From the NCBI GenBank assembly GCA_006226775.1, contig SBGD01000077.1, forward strand, positions 1 to 53,986: a DNA stretch of 53,986 nt, given 5' to 3'. The translations under genes and the position numbers were made by a program. Of this stretch, positions 44,701 through 52,146 are shown piece after piece; the stretch's first letter is position 1; the number at the start of each line of letters is the position of its first letter. This DNA is from Paracoccaceae bacterium (GTDB lineage: Bacteria > Pseudomonadota > Alphaproteobacteria > Rhodobacterales > Rhodobacteraceae). The notes below the pieces were generated by a model that was not told where the DNA came from, searched no databases, and saw only the letters and a list, made by a program, of their open reading frames with translations.

Positions 44701-44784
44701 GAGGCCGAGGACCGCCTGCCGCCCGTGGCCGACGGCTGGATCGCCCTTGTCGAGGCGGAACTGGCCAAGCTTGCCCCGCAGTAG
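41752..44784 (+). CDS. Exported caspase-like peptidase (C14) with nine TPR-like repeats
   Basis: A 1010-residue protein with signal peptide MRVLVLILLAFLPGALVAET. The p20-like caspase domain (about residues 20-245) has catalytic His93 (YFAGHGMEV) and Cys144 (LLIVDACRSDPFG). A helical linker follows. From about residue 490 to 960 there are 48-residue TPR-like repeats with consensus WQRDLSISYERLGD, then GDLASAQSAYDAALAI, then LAARDP-N. Nine repeat tryptophans are exactly 48 codons apart. Substrate and trigger are unknown. Unlike cytoplasmic caspase-type defence effectors, it appears exported. A retropepsin-like protease gene is convergent just downstream. Confidence 0.92.
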   Translation: MRVLVLILLAFLPGALVAETRAALILAAERYEALRPLANPVNDARAVEARLLDLGFEVYIETNRDLRRMRRALEDFLYDAEGADVALIYFAGHGMEVAGQNLLLPVDAPAGSVEDLTRGALPLDEVAETLQQVAPVGLLIVDACRSDPFGTEGRGAMALGARPEIKPGLARMGRADRLLYAFSAAPGQAALDGEGENSPFTEALTRHLATPGLEIRQVLTLVQQDVYDRTRGRQLPYVESGLPSLVFAGGQSALPEREVLLLSMAGLQPAHRGLIERIAAEHDMPLAPLFGAFLSADLAARTLEEQTSELTSAAQAFDALRRDMATLSSDDPRVNALRAEADAQLALGAFTTARARLTEAAGIDRASRDTLKENYLSRTLSEAETHFINGQAAEADLRRALAVEDYHKAARLFAEARALSGAVPEKLLYVHERLGNVLVVEGNLSAARAAYSEGFAAAEAYLAAAPEDRARQRILWVAQDKLGNVARTMGDLGTAQKAYAAGLQMIETMAEADPEDIQAQSDLATNLERIGDMAQDTGDLATARAAYLRSLEISERLVALRPDDTLWRRNLALAYRRQADIAVALGDLSAARADYDRARVIVAALAEGAPEVLEWQRDISILDTKLGDLARKQGDLTDAQASYAAALDIADDLAVHDPGNTEWQRDLSISYERLGDVQRDVGDLASAQSAYDAALAIRQELTARDPANTQWQRDLSLVHTKRGDIALARGDPAAATRAYRAVLEIAEALAARDPENRTWQRDLEVALNRLGDAAFAANDPEAAREAYEAGQAIALALAARDPENTLWRRDVSVSGNRLGDALWALGDTGAAAQAYRSALYNMALLAARDPNNAEWQRDLTISYDRLGDVALAAGDLDGARAEYSAARDIRRALTARDGANTQWQRDLAISHTKLGALAFASGDTAAAREALGDSLALRRSLAVQDPTNGQWQIDLAVTLFDLSRTGDAPRDRLTEILGILRRLEAEDRLPPVADGWIALVEAELAKLAPQ
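43450..44745 (+). repeat. Nine coding repeats with exact 144-bp period
   Basis: The Trp codon of the repeat signature (mostly TGGCAGCGCGAC) is at 43450, 43594, 43738, 43882, 44026, 44170, 44314, 44458 and 44602, always 144 bases apart. The units differ in sequence but contain no insertion or deletion. They encode the 48-residue TPR-like units of the caspase-like protein. Confidence 0.95.
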
Positions 44785-44850
44785 GGCGGCGCATGACGGA
44801 TAATGCAACCGAGCCCTGGATCGGACGGGTCGACGCGGACCTCGCCGGGC

Positions 44851-45432
44851 TCACCGCTCCAGGATAAGCCGCCCGCCCGAGATCTCCAGCCGGTCGAAGC
44901 GCTGCAGATAGCTCATTCCCAAGAGCGACTCCGCCATCTCGCCCTCGTTGACGAAGGCGGTCACGCGCCTGTCCTCCATCCCCGCCAAACCAATTTCGTC
45001 CAGCACCACCCGCGCCGTGCGCACCGCGCCATTGGCGGTCATGGCCGTCCCGGTATAGCGCAGGCGGGACAGGTCGATCCCCGCGGCCTCGGCATCCCGC
45101 TCCAGCAGCACGATGGACGAGGCCCCGGTATCCACCACGAAGCGCACCGGCGCGCCGTTCACGTCCAGCGTCAGGTAGTAGTGCCCGTCCGGGCTGCGCG
45201 GCACCTCGATCCGCCCGGCCTCGGAGAACGTCGATTGCCGCGGCATCACCGTGTGGCGGATGTCCTCCCACAGGCCCACCGCGGCGATCACCCCGATGAA
45301 GATCAGCCCCCAGAGCAGCGCCTGCTGCACCAGCTTGCCCATGGCCTGGCGATTGGCCGCGACGAACCAGAAGACCACCGCGCCCAGCAGCATCACCAGG
45401 TAGATCAGATGTCCGGTGTCCATGGCATCCAT
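44851..45432 (-). CDS. Membrane-anchored retropepsin-like aspartic protease (clan AA)
   Basis: A 193-residue protein with two N-terminal membrane segments (about residues 8-25 and 38-54) and a C-terminal single-domain aspartic protease of the TIGR02281 type. The active-site motif is FVVDTGASSIVLL with Asp101, and the flap-side hydrophobic ESLLGMSYLQRFDRLEISGGRLIL ends the fold. Such proteins are thought to dimerise in the periplasm. GGAG seven bases before the first ATG supports that start over the Met three codons later. It is convergent with the caspase-like gene. Confidence 0.92.
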   Translation of the reverse strand: MDAMDTGHLIYLVMLLGAVVFWFVAANRQAMGKLVQQALLWGLIFIGVIAAVGLWEDIRHTVMPRQSTFSEAGRIEVPRSPDGHYYLTLDVNGAPVRFVVDTGASSIVLLERDAEAAGIDLSRLRYTGTAMTANGAVRTARVVLDEIGLAGMEDRRVTAFVNEGEMAESLLGMSYLQRFDRLEISGGRLILER

Positions 45433-45474
45433 CGCCGCTCTCCTTTCGGCAAAGATAGGCGCGCCCGGCGCGGA

Positions 45475-46107
45475 TTACGAGGCCAGCCCGCTGGTCAGCC
45501 CGAAGGCGCGCAGCCCGTCCAGCACGAATTGCACCGCCAGCGCGGCCAGCAACATGCCCAGCAACCGGGTGACCACGACAATGCCGATCCGCCCCAGCGC
45601 GCGCTCCAGCAGACCGGCCGAGAGAAACAGGACCAGCGCAATGGCCACCACCGCCAGCATGACGCCGAGCACGAGGAAATAGCCCTCGAGCCCCGGAGTC
45701 TCGCCGGTGAGCAGGATCATCGAGGCGATCGAGCCGGGCCCGGCGATCAGCGGAATGGCCAGCGGAAAGACCGAAGGGTCGGGGCGGTCGTCGTCCTCCT
45801 CGGCCTTGTCCTCGCGCCGCTTGGTGCGCCGCTCGAACAGCATGTCGAGCGCGGTCAGGAACAAGAGCATCCCGCCGGCAATCCGGAAGGCGGGCATGGA
45901 GATGCCGACAAAGCCGAGCACCGCTTCGCCGAGCGCCCCGAAGAGCGCCAGCAGCAGCACGGCGACAAGGCAGGCGCGCAGGGCGATGGCGCGGCGGGCA
46001 GGCGTCGGCATGCCCGAGGTCATGGCGACGAAGAGCGGCGTCAGGCCGATGGGATCGATGACGACAAAGAGCGTCACGAAGGCAGATATGAGAAAGGCGC
46101 TGTCCAT
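45475..46107 (-). CDS. MarC family integral membrane protein
   Basis: A 210-residue protein with about six membrane helices. LISAFVTLFVVIDPIGLTPLFVAMT and later FPLAIPLIAGPGSIASMILL are the two signature halves of the MarC (UPF0056) family. A charged cytoplasmic loop (RRTKRREDKAEEDDDRPD) separates the halves. The name is historical and a role in multiple antibiotic resistance is not supported for the family. The start MDSAFLISAF is chosen; MARHMDS four codons upstream is possible. The family C tandem array lies upstream. Confidence 0.9.
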   Translation of the reverse strand: MDSAFLISAFVTLFVVIDPIGLTPLFVAMTSGMPTPARRAIALRACLVAVLLLALFGALGEAVLGFVGISMPAFRIAGGMLLFLTALDMLFERRTKRREDKAEEDDDRPDPSVFPLAIPLIAGPGSIASMILLTGETPGLEGYFLVLGVMLAVVAIALVLFLSAGLLERALGRIGIVVVTRLLGMLLAALAVQFVLDGLRAFGLTSGLAS

Positions 46108-46152
46108 GTGCCTAGCCATCACGAGGGCCGGAAAATGGCAAGAGCAGAGTGC

Positions 46153-46372
46153 CTGATCTGTCAACAGATCAGTTCCGATCCATCAATGGATCGGTGTGCC
46201 CGACGGCTCCGATAACGCCGCATGACCTCGCGCGGGGCGGTCCGATCTGTCAACAGATCGGTCCCGATCCATCAATGGATCGGTGTGCCCGACGGCACTG
46301 ATAACGCCCCATGACCTCGCGCGGGGCCAACCGATCTGTCAACAGATCGGTCCCGATCCATCAATGGATCGG
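46153..46372. repeat. Family C tandem array, three double palindromes, 89-bp period
   Basis: Double palindromes begin at 46153, 46242 and 46331. Each has (CT or CC)GATCTGTCAACAGATC(AG or GG), two bases, and CCGATCCATCAATGGATCGG. The two linkers between copies are nearly identical and contain ATGACCTCGCGCGGGG. The first copy's outer pair is changed on both arms. The array fills the gap between the ABC-F and MarC genes, both on the minus strand. Confidence 0.93.
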
Positions 46373-46434
46373 CGCCCCCGTTCGCCCCGACACCGCGCGC
46401 GCCCCGCAAGGGCACAACCCGCCGTGCGCGCGGA

Positions 46435-48285
46435 TCACTTCTCCGCCGCCTCCAGCTTTTCCAGGGCCGCCATCCACAGCGCCTCGGCCCGCGCCAGCCC
46501 GTCCTCGACCTCGGCAAACTTGCGGTTCCATTCCGCCAGTTCCGCCGTCTTGGCCGCGTCATAGATCGCCGGATCGGCCAGCTTGCGCGACAGCTTGCCA
46601 TGCATGTCGGTGATCTTCGCGACCCGCTCCTCGCATTTGCGTACCTCGGCGCGCAGCGCCAGCAGCCGGTCGCGATCGGGGCGTTTGGGCTTCTCCACCT
46701 TCGGCTTTTCCACCTTCGCGGGCTTGTCCGCCGAGAGCAGCAACCGCCGATAGGCCTCGAGGTCGTCCTCGTAAGGCGTCACCGTCCCGCCCGAGACCAG
46801 CCAGAGCCGATCCGCCACGAGGCTCAGCAGGTGCATGTCGTGGCTCACCAGAATCACCGCGCCGGAATAATCCATCAAGGCCTCGACCAGCGCCTCGCGG
46901 CTCTCGATATCGAGGTGGTTGGTCGGCTCGTCGAGGATCAGCAGATGTGGCGCATCCAGCGTCGCCAGCAGCAGCGAGAGCCGCGCCTTCTGCCCGCCCG
47001 AGAGCCGCCCGACCTCCGTTCCCGCCTGGTCGGCACCCAGGCCGAAGCCGGCCAGTTGCGCGCGCAGTTTGGACTGCATGGTATCGGGCCGCATCCGTTG
47101 CAGGTGTTGCAGGGGTGTCTCGTCGATATGCAACTCGTCCACCTGGTGCTGGGCGAAATAGCCGATCCGCAGCTTGCCCGACCGGGTCATCTTGCCCGCC
47201 ATCAGCCCCAGCCGGTCCGACAGCAGTTTCGCCAGCGTCGACTTGCCCTGGCCGTTCTTGCCCAGCAGCGCGATCCGGTCGTCGTGGTCGATCCGCAGGT
47301 TCAGCCGCCGCAGTACCGGGGTGCCGCCATACCCGGTCTCGCCGCCCTCGATCGAGATGATCGGCGGCGATAGCTCCTCGGGCTGCGGAAAGGTGAAGAC
47401 CTTGCGCGCGATCTCTTCCGGCGCCGCCACCAGGTCGATCTTCTCGATCATCTTGAGCCGGGCCTGCGCCTGCTTGGCCTTCGAGGCCTTGGCGCGGAAC
47501 CGGTCCACGAAGCTTTGCAGATGATCGACCCGCGCCTGCTGCTTCTTGGCCATCGCGGCCTGCACCGCACGCTGCTCGGCGCGCTGCCGGGCGAACTGGT
47601 CATACGGGCCCTGGTAGAAGGTCAGCTTGCGATCCTCGAGATGCAGGATCGCCCCCACCGCCCGGTTCAAGAGCCCCCGGTCGTGGGAAATGATGATCAC
47701 CGTATGCGGATATTTCGCGAGATAACTCTCCAGCCAGAGCGCGCCCTCAAGGTCCAGGTAGTTCGTCGGCTCATCGAGCAAGAGCAGATCGGGCTGCGCG
47801 AAAAGCACCCCCGCCAGCGCCACCCGCATCCGCCAGCCGCCGGAAAACGCCGAACAGGGCATCTTCTGCTCGGCATCGTCGAACCCCAGGCCCTTCAGGA
47901 TCGACGAGGCCCGCGCCTCCGCCGACCAGGCGTCGATATCGGCCAGCCGGGTCTGCACCTCGGCAATCCGGCCCGCATCCGTCGCGACCTCCGCCTCGGC
48001 CATCAGCGCCGCGCGTTCGACATCCGCCGCCAGCACCGTGTCCAGCAGCGACACCTCCGACGAGGGCACCTCCTGCGCCACGCCGCCGATGCGCGCGCGC
48101 TCGGGCAGCGAGATCTCGCCTCCCTCCAGCGCCAACTCGCCGCGGATCATCCGAAACAGCGTCGTCTTGCCCGAGCCATTGCGGCCCACAAGCCCCACCT
48201 TGTGCCCCGCCGGGATCCGCGCCGAGGCCCCCTCGAATAGGGGACGCCCCTCGACCGCATAGGAGATATCTGAAATCGTCAACAT
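46435..48285 (-). CDS. ABC-F family ATP-binding protein
   Basis: A 616-residue protein with two ABC domains and no membrane segment, a translation-associated ABC-F ATPase (Uup/YheS type). The first domain has Walker A GRNGSGKTT, signature FSGGWRMR and LLLDEPTNYLDLE. The second has GKNGQGKST, LSGGQKAR and LILDEPTNHLDIE. The linker between the domains (about residues 240-300) is charged and helical, and a C-terminal coiled coil (about 530-616) follows. These proteins act at the ribosome E site; the exact paralogue group cannot be fixed by eye. Confidence 0.96.
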   Translation of the reverse strand: MLTISDISYAVEGRPLFEGASARIPAGHKVGLVGRNGSGKTTLFRMIRGELALEGGEISLPERARIGGVAQEVPSSEVSLLDTVLAADVERAALMAEAEVATDAGRIAEVQTRLADIDAWSAEARASSILKGLGFDDAEQKMPCSAFSGGWRMRVALAGVLFAQPDLLLLDEPTNYLDLEGALWLESYLAKYPHTVIIISHDRGLLNRAVGAILHLEDRKLTFYQGPYDQFARQRAEQRAVQAAMAKKQQARVDHLQSFVDRFRAKASKAKQAQARLKMIEKIDLVAAPEEIARKVFTFPQPEELSPPIISIEGGETGYGGTPVLRRLNLRIDHDDRIALLGKNGQGKSTLAKLLSDRLGLMAGKMTRSGKLRIGYFAQHQVDELHIDETPLQHLQRMRPDTMQSKLRAQLAGFGLGADQAGTEVGRLSGGQKARLSLLLATLDAPHLLILDEPTNHLDIESREALVEALMDYSGAVILVSHDMHLLSLVADRLWLVSGGTVTPYEDDLEAYRRLLLSADKPAKVEKPKVEKPKRPDRDRLLALRAEVRKCEERVAKITDMHGKLSRKLADPAIYDAAKTAELAEWNRKFAEVEDGLARAEALWMAALEKLEAAEK

Positions 48286-48340
48286 GCCCGCGCTCTAGCA
48301 GAGCCCAACCGGACGCGCCAGCACCCCCGAAAAGGACCTT

Positions 48341-48374
48341 CTCCGGTTCGGAAATATCCCGGGGCGTTTGAGGG
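48341..48374. repeat. Family D repeat
   Basis: CTCCGGTTCGGAAATATCCC followed by GGGGCGTTTGAGGGG matches the copy at 19571 over most of its length. It lies between the divergent ABC-F and ndk genes. Confidence 0.6.
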
Positions 48375-48557
48375 GTCGCCTTTGAAGCGCCAGTGGTCCG
48401 AGCGCCAATGGCGACGCCCCTCATCACACCAAACCAGCGTGCCGCAGGCACTCCGCCCAATCCCGCTCTTTCCAAGCCCCGACCCCCATGCTATCGCAGC
48501 CGCGGAATTCATGCAGGCCGTGGCGCGCCCCGGCCGATCAACGAAAGGACGCCGCAC

Positions 48558-48980
48558 ATGGCCACCGAACGCACGCTGAGCATCATCAAACCCGACGCCA
48601 CCAAGCGCAACCTCACCGGCAAGATCAATGCCAAGTTCGAGGACGCGGGCCTGCGCATCATCGCCCAGAAACGCATCCAGCTGACCAAGGCGCAGGCCGG
48701 CAAGTTCTACGAGGTCCACGCCGAACGCCCCTTCTATGATGAGCTCTGCGAGTTCATGGCCTCCGCGCCGGTGGTGGTGCAGGTGCTCGAAGGCGACAAT
48801 GCCATTGCAAAGAACCGCGACGTCATGGGCGCCACCAACCCCGCCGATGCCGCCCCCGGCACCGTGCGCGCCGAGTTTGCCGAATCCGTCGGCGAGAACT
48901 CGGTCCACGGCTCCGACGCGCCCGAGACCGCGGCGGTCGAGATCGCCTATTTCTTCTCCGGCCTCGAGCTGGTGGGCTAA
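48558..48980 (+). CDS. ndk: Nucleoside diphosphate kinase
   Basis: A 140-residue enzyme that passes the gamma phosphate of ATP to other nucleoside diphosphates through a phosphohistidine. The catalytic His117 is in [22 protein letters not shown] and [23 protein letters not shown] are canonical. AAAGGA precedes the ATG. It has its own terminator. The length is standard. Confidence 0.98.
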   Translation: MATERTLSIIKPDATKRNLTGKINAKFEDAGLRIIAQKRIQLTKAQAGKFYEVHAERPFYDELCEFMASAPVVVQVLEGDNAIAKNRDVMGATNPADAAPGTVRAEFAESVGENSVHGSDAPETAAVEIAYFFSGLELVG

Positions 48981-49005
48981 ACGCCATCAAGGCCAGACAC
49001 GCGAT

Positions 49006-49035
49006 GCCGCCCCCCACCCGGGGCGGCGTTTGTTT
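49006..49035 (+). terminator. Rho-independent terminator of ndk
   Basis: GCCGCCCC (49006-49013), a 6-base loop and GGGGCGGC (49020-49027) are followed by GTTTGTTT. Confidence 0.88.
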
Positions 49036-49059
49036 CATAGGACCAAGGTGTTGCGGATC

Positions 49060-49602
49060 ATGAACGGCAGGAACTGGAGGACTCTGGAACAGGAATTCGT
49101 GTTCAAGGCCGACCCCTTCGTGCGCGTTGCACGCGAAACCGTCGAATTGCCCGATGGGCAGGTGATCGACGATTTCTACCAGGTCCACCTGCGCCCCTTC
49201 GTCTCGGTGGTGCCGGTCACGCCCGATGGCCGGGTGGTGATCCTCGAGCAATACAAGCACGGTCCGCGCTGCGTCTCGATCACCTTTCCCGGCGGTTTCG
49301 TCGACGCGGGCGAGACGGCGGAAGTCGCCGGCCGGCGCGAGCTGATGGAGGAAACCGGCTACCGCGCCGGGCGCTTCGTGCCGCTGGGATCCTACGTCGA
49401 CAACGGCAACCAGCGCGGCTGTTCGGGCACCTATTTCCTCGGGCTCGACTGCGAGAAGGTGGCCGAGGCCGACCCCGGCGACCTCGAGGAAATGGAGGTC
49501 AGCTTTGCCACCCCAGACGAGCTTGACGCCGCCTTGGGCACCGAGCGTTTCGCCATCACCCACATGGCGGCCGCCTGGGCCTTTGCCCGCATGAAGCTCT
49601 GA
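49060..49602 (+). CDS. Nudix hydrolase (ADP-ribose pyrophosphatase-like)
   Basis: A 180-residue Nudix enzyme that cleaves a nucleoside diphosphate linked to another group; ADP-ribose or similar is likely from the overall pattern. The Nudix box GGFVDAGETAEVAGRRELMEETGY spans about residues 77-100 and keeps the G, E, RE and EE residues. EQYKHGPRCVSITFPGG just before it is typical of the ADP-ribose group. A GTG at 49048, four codons earlier and better placed after AGGA, is an alternative start. Confidence 0.9.
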   Translation: MNGRNWRTLEQEFVFKADPFVRVARETVELPDGQVIDDFYQVHLRPFVSVVPVTPDGRVVILEQYKHGPRCVSITFPGGFVDAGETAEVAGRRELMEETGYRAGRFVPLGSYVDNGNQRGCSGTYFLGLDCEKVAEADPGDLEEMEVSFATPDELDAALGTERFAITHMAAAWAFARMKL

Positions 49603-49635
49603 CCCTGACCGACATCCGCCACTAGGCCCCCCCGC

Positions 49636-49695
49636 GTCCCGGACTTGATCCGGGACCTCACGGTCGACCATGAGGCCCCGGATCAGGTCCGGGGC
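49636..49695. repeat. Family A dispersed palindrome
   Basis: Arms at 49636-49660 and 49671-49695 are inverted copies of 25 bases with a few mismatches around a 10-base loop. It lies between convergent genes. Confidence 0.85.
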
Positions 49696-49712
49696 AGGGC
49701 GTGTGCGGTCAA

Positions 49713-50039
49713 TCAGCGTCGCGCCACCACGCCGATCTCGTTCAGGATGCGCTCGATCCCCGCGTGCTGCGGCCGACCCGCCGCCTTCAGCGCATCGAAC
49801 CGCTGGCGCAGATCGTCCTTCTCCTTGCCCTGGCAATCGTTCCACGGCCGCCCCTGCAACCCCATGACCAGCGCATAATAGCCGATGAAATGCGGCTGCA
49901 GCCCCGAGGCGATCAGCCGGGCATAGGCCGCATCCGCCCCCAGCGCGCGCAGATCCTCCGCCGAGCGGATGCCGGCGCGGGCACAGGCGGTCTCCATCGC
50001 CGGGCCGAGGTTGCGGACGAACGAGACCGGGCTGCTCAT
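49713..50039 (-). CDS. TfoX/Sxy C-terminal domain protein
   Basis: A 108-residue protein consisting of the C-terminal helical domain of TfoX/Sxy only. RNLGPAMETACARAGIRSAEDLRALGADAAYARL is the helix-hairpin-helix-like core, and HFIGYYALVMGLQGRPWNDC follows. In gammaproteobacteria TfoX controls competence; stand-alone C-terminal domains are common in Rhodobacterales and have no known role. Its ATG overlaps the stop of the MmcQ/YjbR gene by four bases. Confidence 0.9.
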   Translation of the reverse strand: MSSPVSFVRNLGPAMETACARAGIRSAEDLRALGADAAYARLIASGLQPHFIGYYALVMGLQGRPWNDCQGKEKDDLRQRFDALKAAGRPQHAGIERILNEIGVVARR

Positions 50040-50392
50040 GGCTCCAGCCCCGCCTGCACCTTCTTCGCCAGTTTCGAGCGCACCAGCCGATAGGAGGTCT
50101 CCAGCCGGTCGCGCACCTCTTCCTCGTCGATATCCTCCGGCCCGATCCGGTCAAAGGGCACCAGCACCCAGGAACGATGGAAATACGGCGCCTTGATCGC
50201 CCGGCCGAGGTCGATCAGCATGGTGGCGCTGTCGATATCCGGGGTCTTGACCGACACGCCGGTGCCCATCGACCCGATGCAGGCAAACATCTTGCCACCC
50301 ACTTTCCAGGCGTCATGGCCACCGCCCCAGGGGTCGGAGACCTCCGAGCCGGGCAGGGTGGCGCAGACCTTGTTCACGAAGTCACGAGACAT
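50036..50392 (-). CDS. MmcQ/YjbR family DNA-binding-like protein
   Basis: A 118-residue protein of the MmcQ/YjbR (CyaY-like fold) family. The pattern SRDFVNKVCATLPGSEVSDPWG, then WKVGGKMFACIG, APYFHRSWVLVP and LETSYRLVRSKL is characteristic. DNA binding is proposed for the family but weakly supported. It is the first gene of a coupled pair with the TfoX-C protein. Confidence 0.92.
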   Translation of the reverse strand: MSRDFVNKVCATLPGSEVSDPWGGGHDAWKVGGKMFACIGSMGTGVSVKTPDIDSATMLIDLGRAIKAPYFHRSWVLVPFDRIGPEDIDEEEVRDRLETSYRLVRSKLAKKVQAGLEP

Positions 50393-50715
50393 GCGCCCAG
50401 CTTGTCGTGCCGCGGCGATTCCCGCAAGGTCCTGCTGCAGTTAATCAAAAAGATGAGGTTTGCATTGCATCCTATTCTTGTTAAACGATTTTCCGGGCTG
50501 ACCTCCGCAGTTTCGACGATCCCCGCGAACTGACCCCTTGGCGAAAGCGCTTCCCTGTGGTAGGTGCAGGGTATGAGCACATTTGCAAACCTCATTTGCT
50601 GCATTATCCGCTGACATTGTCGGCGGGCCTGCTCATCTTTCCATTGTGAACCGATCTTGCTAAAGCCCGCCGCGAGCGTTCGTGCATCCTGCTGCTGCGC
50701 CCGTAAGGAGAGGCC
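50393..50715. other. AT-richer gap before cysS with a 12-bp inverted repeat
   Basis: ATGAGGTTTGCA (50453-50464) and TGCAAACCTCAT (50584-50595) are perfect inverted copies 119 bases apart. The stretch is clearly AT-richer than its flanks and separates the divergent MmcQ/YjbR and cysS genes, so it should hold both promoters. I see no gene in it. AAGGAG at about 50705 is the cysS ribosome site. Confidence 0.6.
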
Positions 50716-52146
50716 ATGACCGAGATCCGACTGCACAATACCAGGACCCGCCGCAAAGAGGTCTTTACCCCGATCGACCCCGAGAACGTCCGGATTTATC
50801 TTTGCGGGCCAACGGTTTACGACCGGGCGCACCTGGGCAATGCGCGCAACGTGATCATGTTCGACGTGCTCTTCCGGCTGCTGCGCCATGTCTATGGGCC
50901 CGACCATGTGACCTATGTGCGCAATTTCACCGACGTCGACGACAAGATCAACGCGCGGGCGGCGCAAAGCGGGCGCTCGATTGCCGAGATCACCGCCGAG
51001 ACGACCGGGTGGTATCTCGACGACATGGCCGCGCTTGGCACGCTGGAGCCGACCGAGATGCCGCGGGCGACGCAATACATCCCGGAAATGATCGCGATGA
51101 TCGAGGATCTGATTGCCAAGGGCCATGCCTATGCCGCCGAGGGCCATGTGCTCTTCGCCGTGGAAAGCTATGAAAACTATGGGCAATTGTCGGGCCGGTC
51201 GGTTGACGACATGATCGCCGGCGCGCGGGTCGAGGTGGCGCCCTACAAGCGCAATCCGATGGATTTCGTGCTGTGGAAACCCTCGTCCGAGGATCTGCCG
51301 GGCTGGGACAGCCCCTGGGGCCGGGGCCGTCCGGGCTGGCATATCGAGTGCTCGGCGATGTCCCATGCGCTTCTGGGCGCGTCGTTCGACATTCACGGCG
51401 GCGGCAATGACCTGATGTTCCCGCATCATGAAAACGAGATTGCCCAGAGCCGTTGCGCCCATCCGGAGGGGGAGTTTGCCCGCGTCTGGCTGCACAACGA
51501 GATGTTGCAGGTCGAGGGCAAGAAGATGTCGAAGTCGCTGGGAAATTTCTTTACTGTCAGGGACTTGCTGGACGAAGGTGTGCCGGGCGAGGTGATCCGG
51601 TTCGTGTTTCTCTCCACCCACTACGGCAAGCCGATGGACTGGACCTCGAAGAAGCGGGACGAGGCGGAAGCGGTGCTCAGAAAGTGGAGAAGTCTTGCGA
51701 ACTCCGCGAAAGCCGGTGGCACTCCCGCCAATACGGTCGTTGCGGCGATTGCCGATGATCTCAATACACCCAAGGCCATTGCCGAACTTCACAAATTGGC
51801 GAATGACATTGAGCGGCGACAACGCGCAGAAGTTTCACGACAGGAAATCGATGACTTTGCTGCATCCGCAAAACTTCTAGGTCTACTAGAGGATTCTGCG
51901 AAAATGGGGAATTGGGTTTTCGGCGGTGCGGTCGATGCTCTTGCAGTCGATCTGATGCTGGAAGAGGCAGCCCAACGCTTGTCCCAATCGCGGGCCAAGG
52001 CCATGGAAACCAAGGATTTCTCCGAAGTGGACGCGCTGAAACAGGCGCTGATCGCCGCCGGGGTCGAGGTGCGGATGAGCAAGGAGGGCGTGGAACTCGT
52101 GCCCGGTCCGCGCTTTGACGCGGCCAAACTGGAGGGCCTGCAATGA
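50716..52146 (+). CDS. cysS: Cysteinyl-tRNA synthetase
   Basis: A 476-residue class I synthetase. Zinc ligands include Cys30 (LCGPTVYD), the Cys in WHIECSAM and the His/Glu in FPHHENE; the HIGH-type motif is HLGN at residues 39-42, and KMSKS is at residues 270-274. AAGGAG precedes the ATG. The part encoded at about 51690-51960 (the C-terminal helical domain) is less GC-biased than the rest, which is mild and may not mean anything. Its stop overlaps the cimA start by four bases (ATGA). Confidence 0.97.
   Translation: MTEIRLHNTRTRRKEVFTPIDPENVRIYLCGPTVYDRAHLGNARNVIMFDVLFRLLRHVYGPDHVTYVRNFTDVDDKINARAAQSGRSIAEITAETTGWYLDDMAALGTLEPTEMPRATQYIPEMIAMIEDLIAKGHAYAAEGHVLFAVESYENYGQLSGRSVDDMIAGARVEVAPYKRNPMDFVLWKPSSEDLPGWDSPWGRGRPGWHIECSAMSHALLGASFDIHGGGNDLMFPHHENEIAQSRCAHPEGEFARVWLHNEMLQVEGKKMSKSLGNFFTVRDLLDEGVPGEVIRFVFLSTHYGKPMDWTSKKRDEAEAVLRKWRSLANSAKAGGTPANTVVAAIADDLNTPKAIAELHKLANDIERRQRAEVSRQEIDDFAASAKLLGLLEDSAKMGNWVFGGAVDALAVDLMLEEAAQRLSQSRAKAMETKDFSEVDALKQALIAAGVEVRMSKEGVELVPGPRFDAAKLEGLQ

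Noticed and set aside
43450-44745. Possible satellite or CRISPR-like DNA repeat
   Set aside because: The 144-bp period is a protein repeat within one open frame with codon-level constraint.
41515-44808. A 1097-codon open frame on the minus strand opposite the caspase-like gene
   Set aside because: Its periodic look only mirrors the 144-bp coding repeat on the other strand. The plus strand carries a signal peptide, caspase motifs and TPR-like repeats.
46153-46372. Possible CRISPR array
   Set aside because: The repeated units are self-complementary, the intervening linkers are nearly identical to each other rather than unique, and no cas genes are nearby.
49713-50039. Natural-competence regulator
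   Set aside because: Only the C-terminal TfoX domain is present, and no competence gene is nearby.
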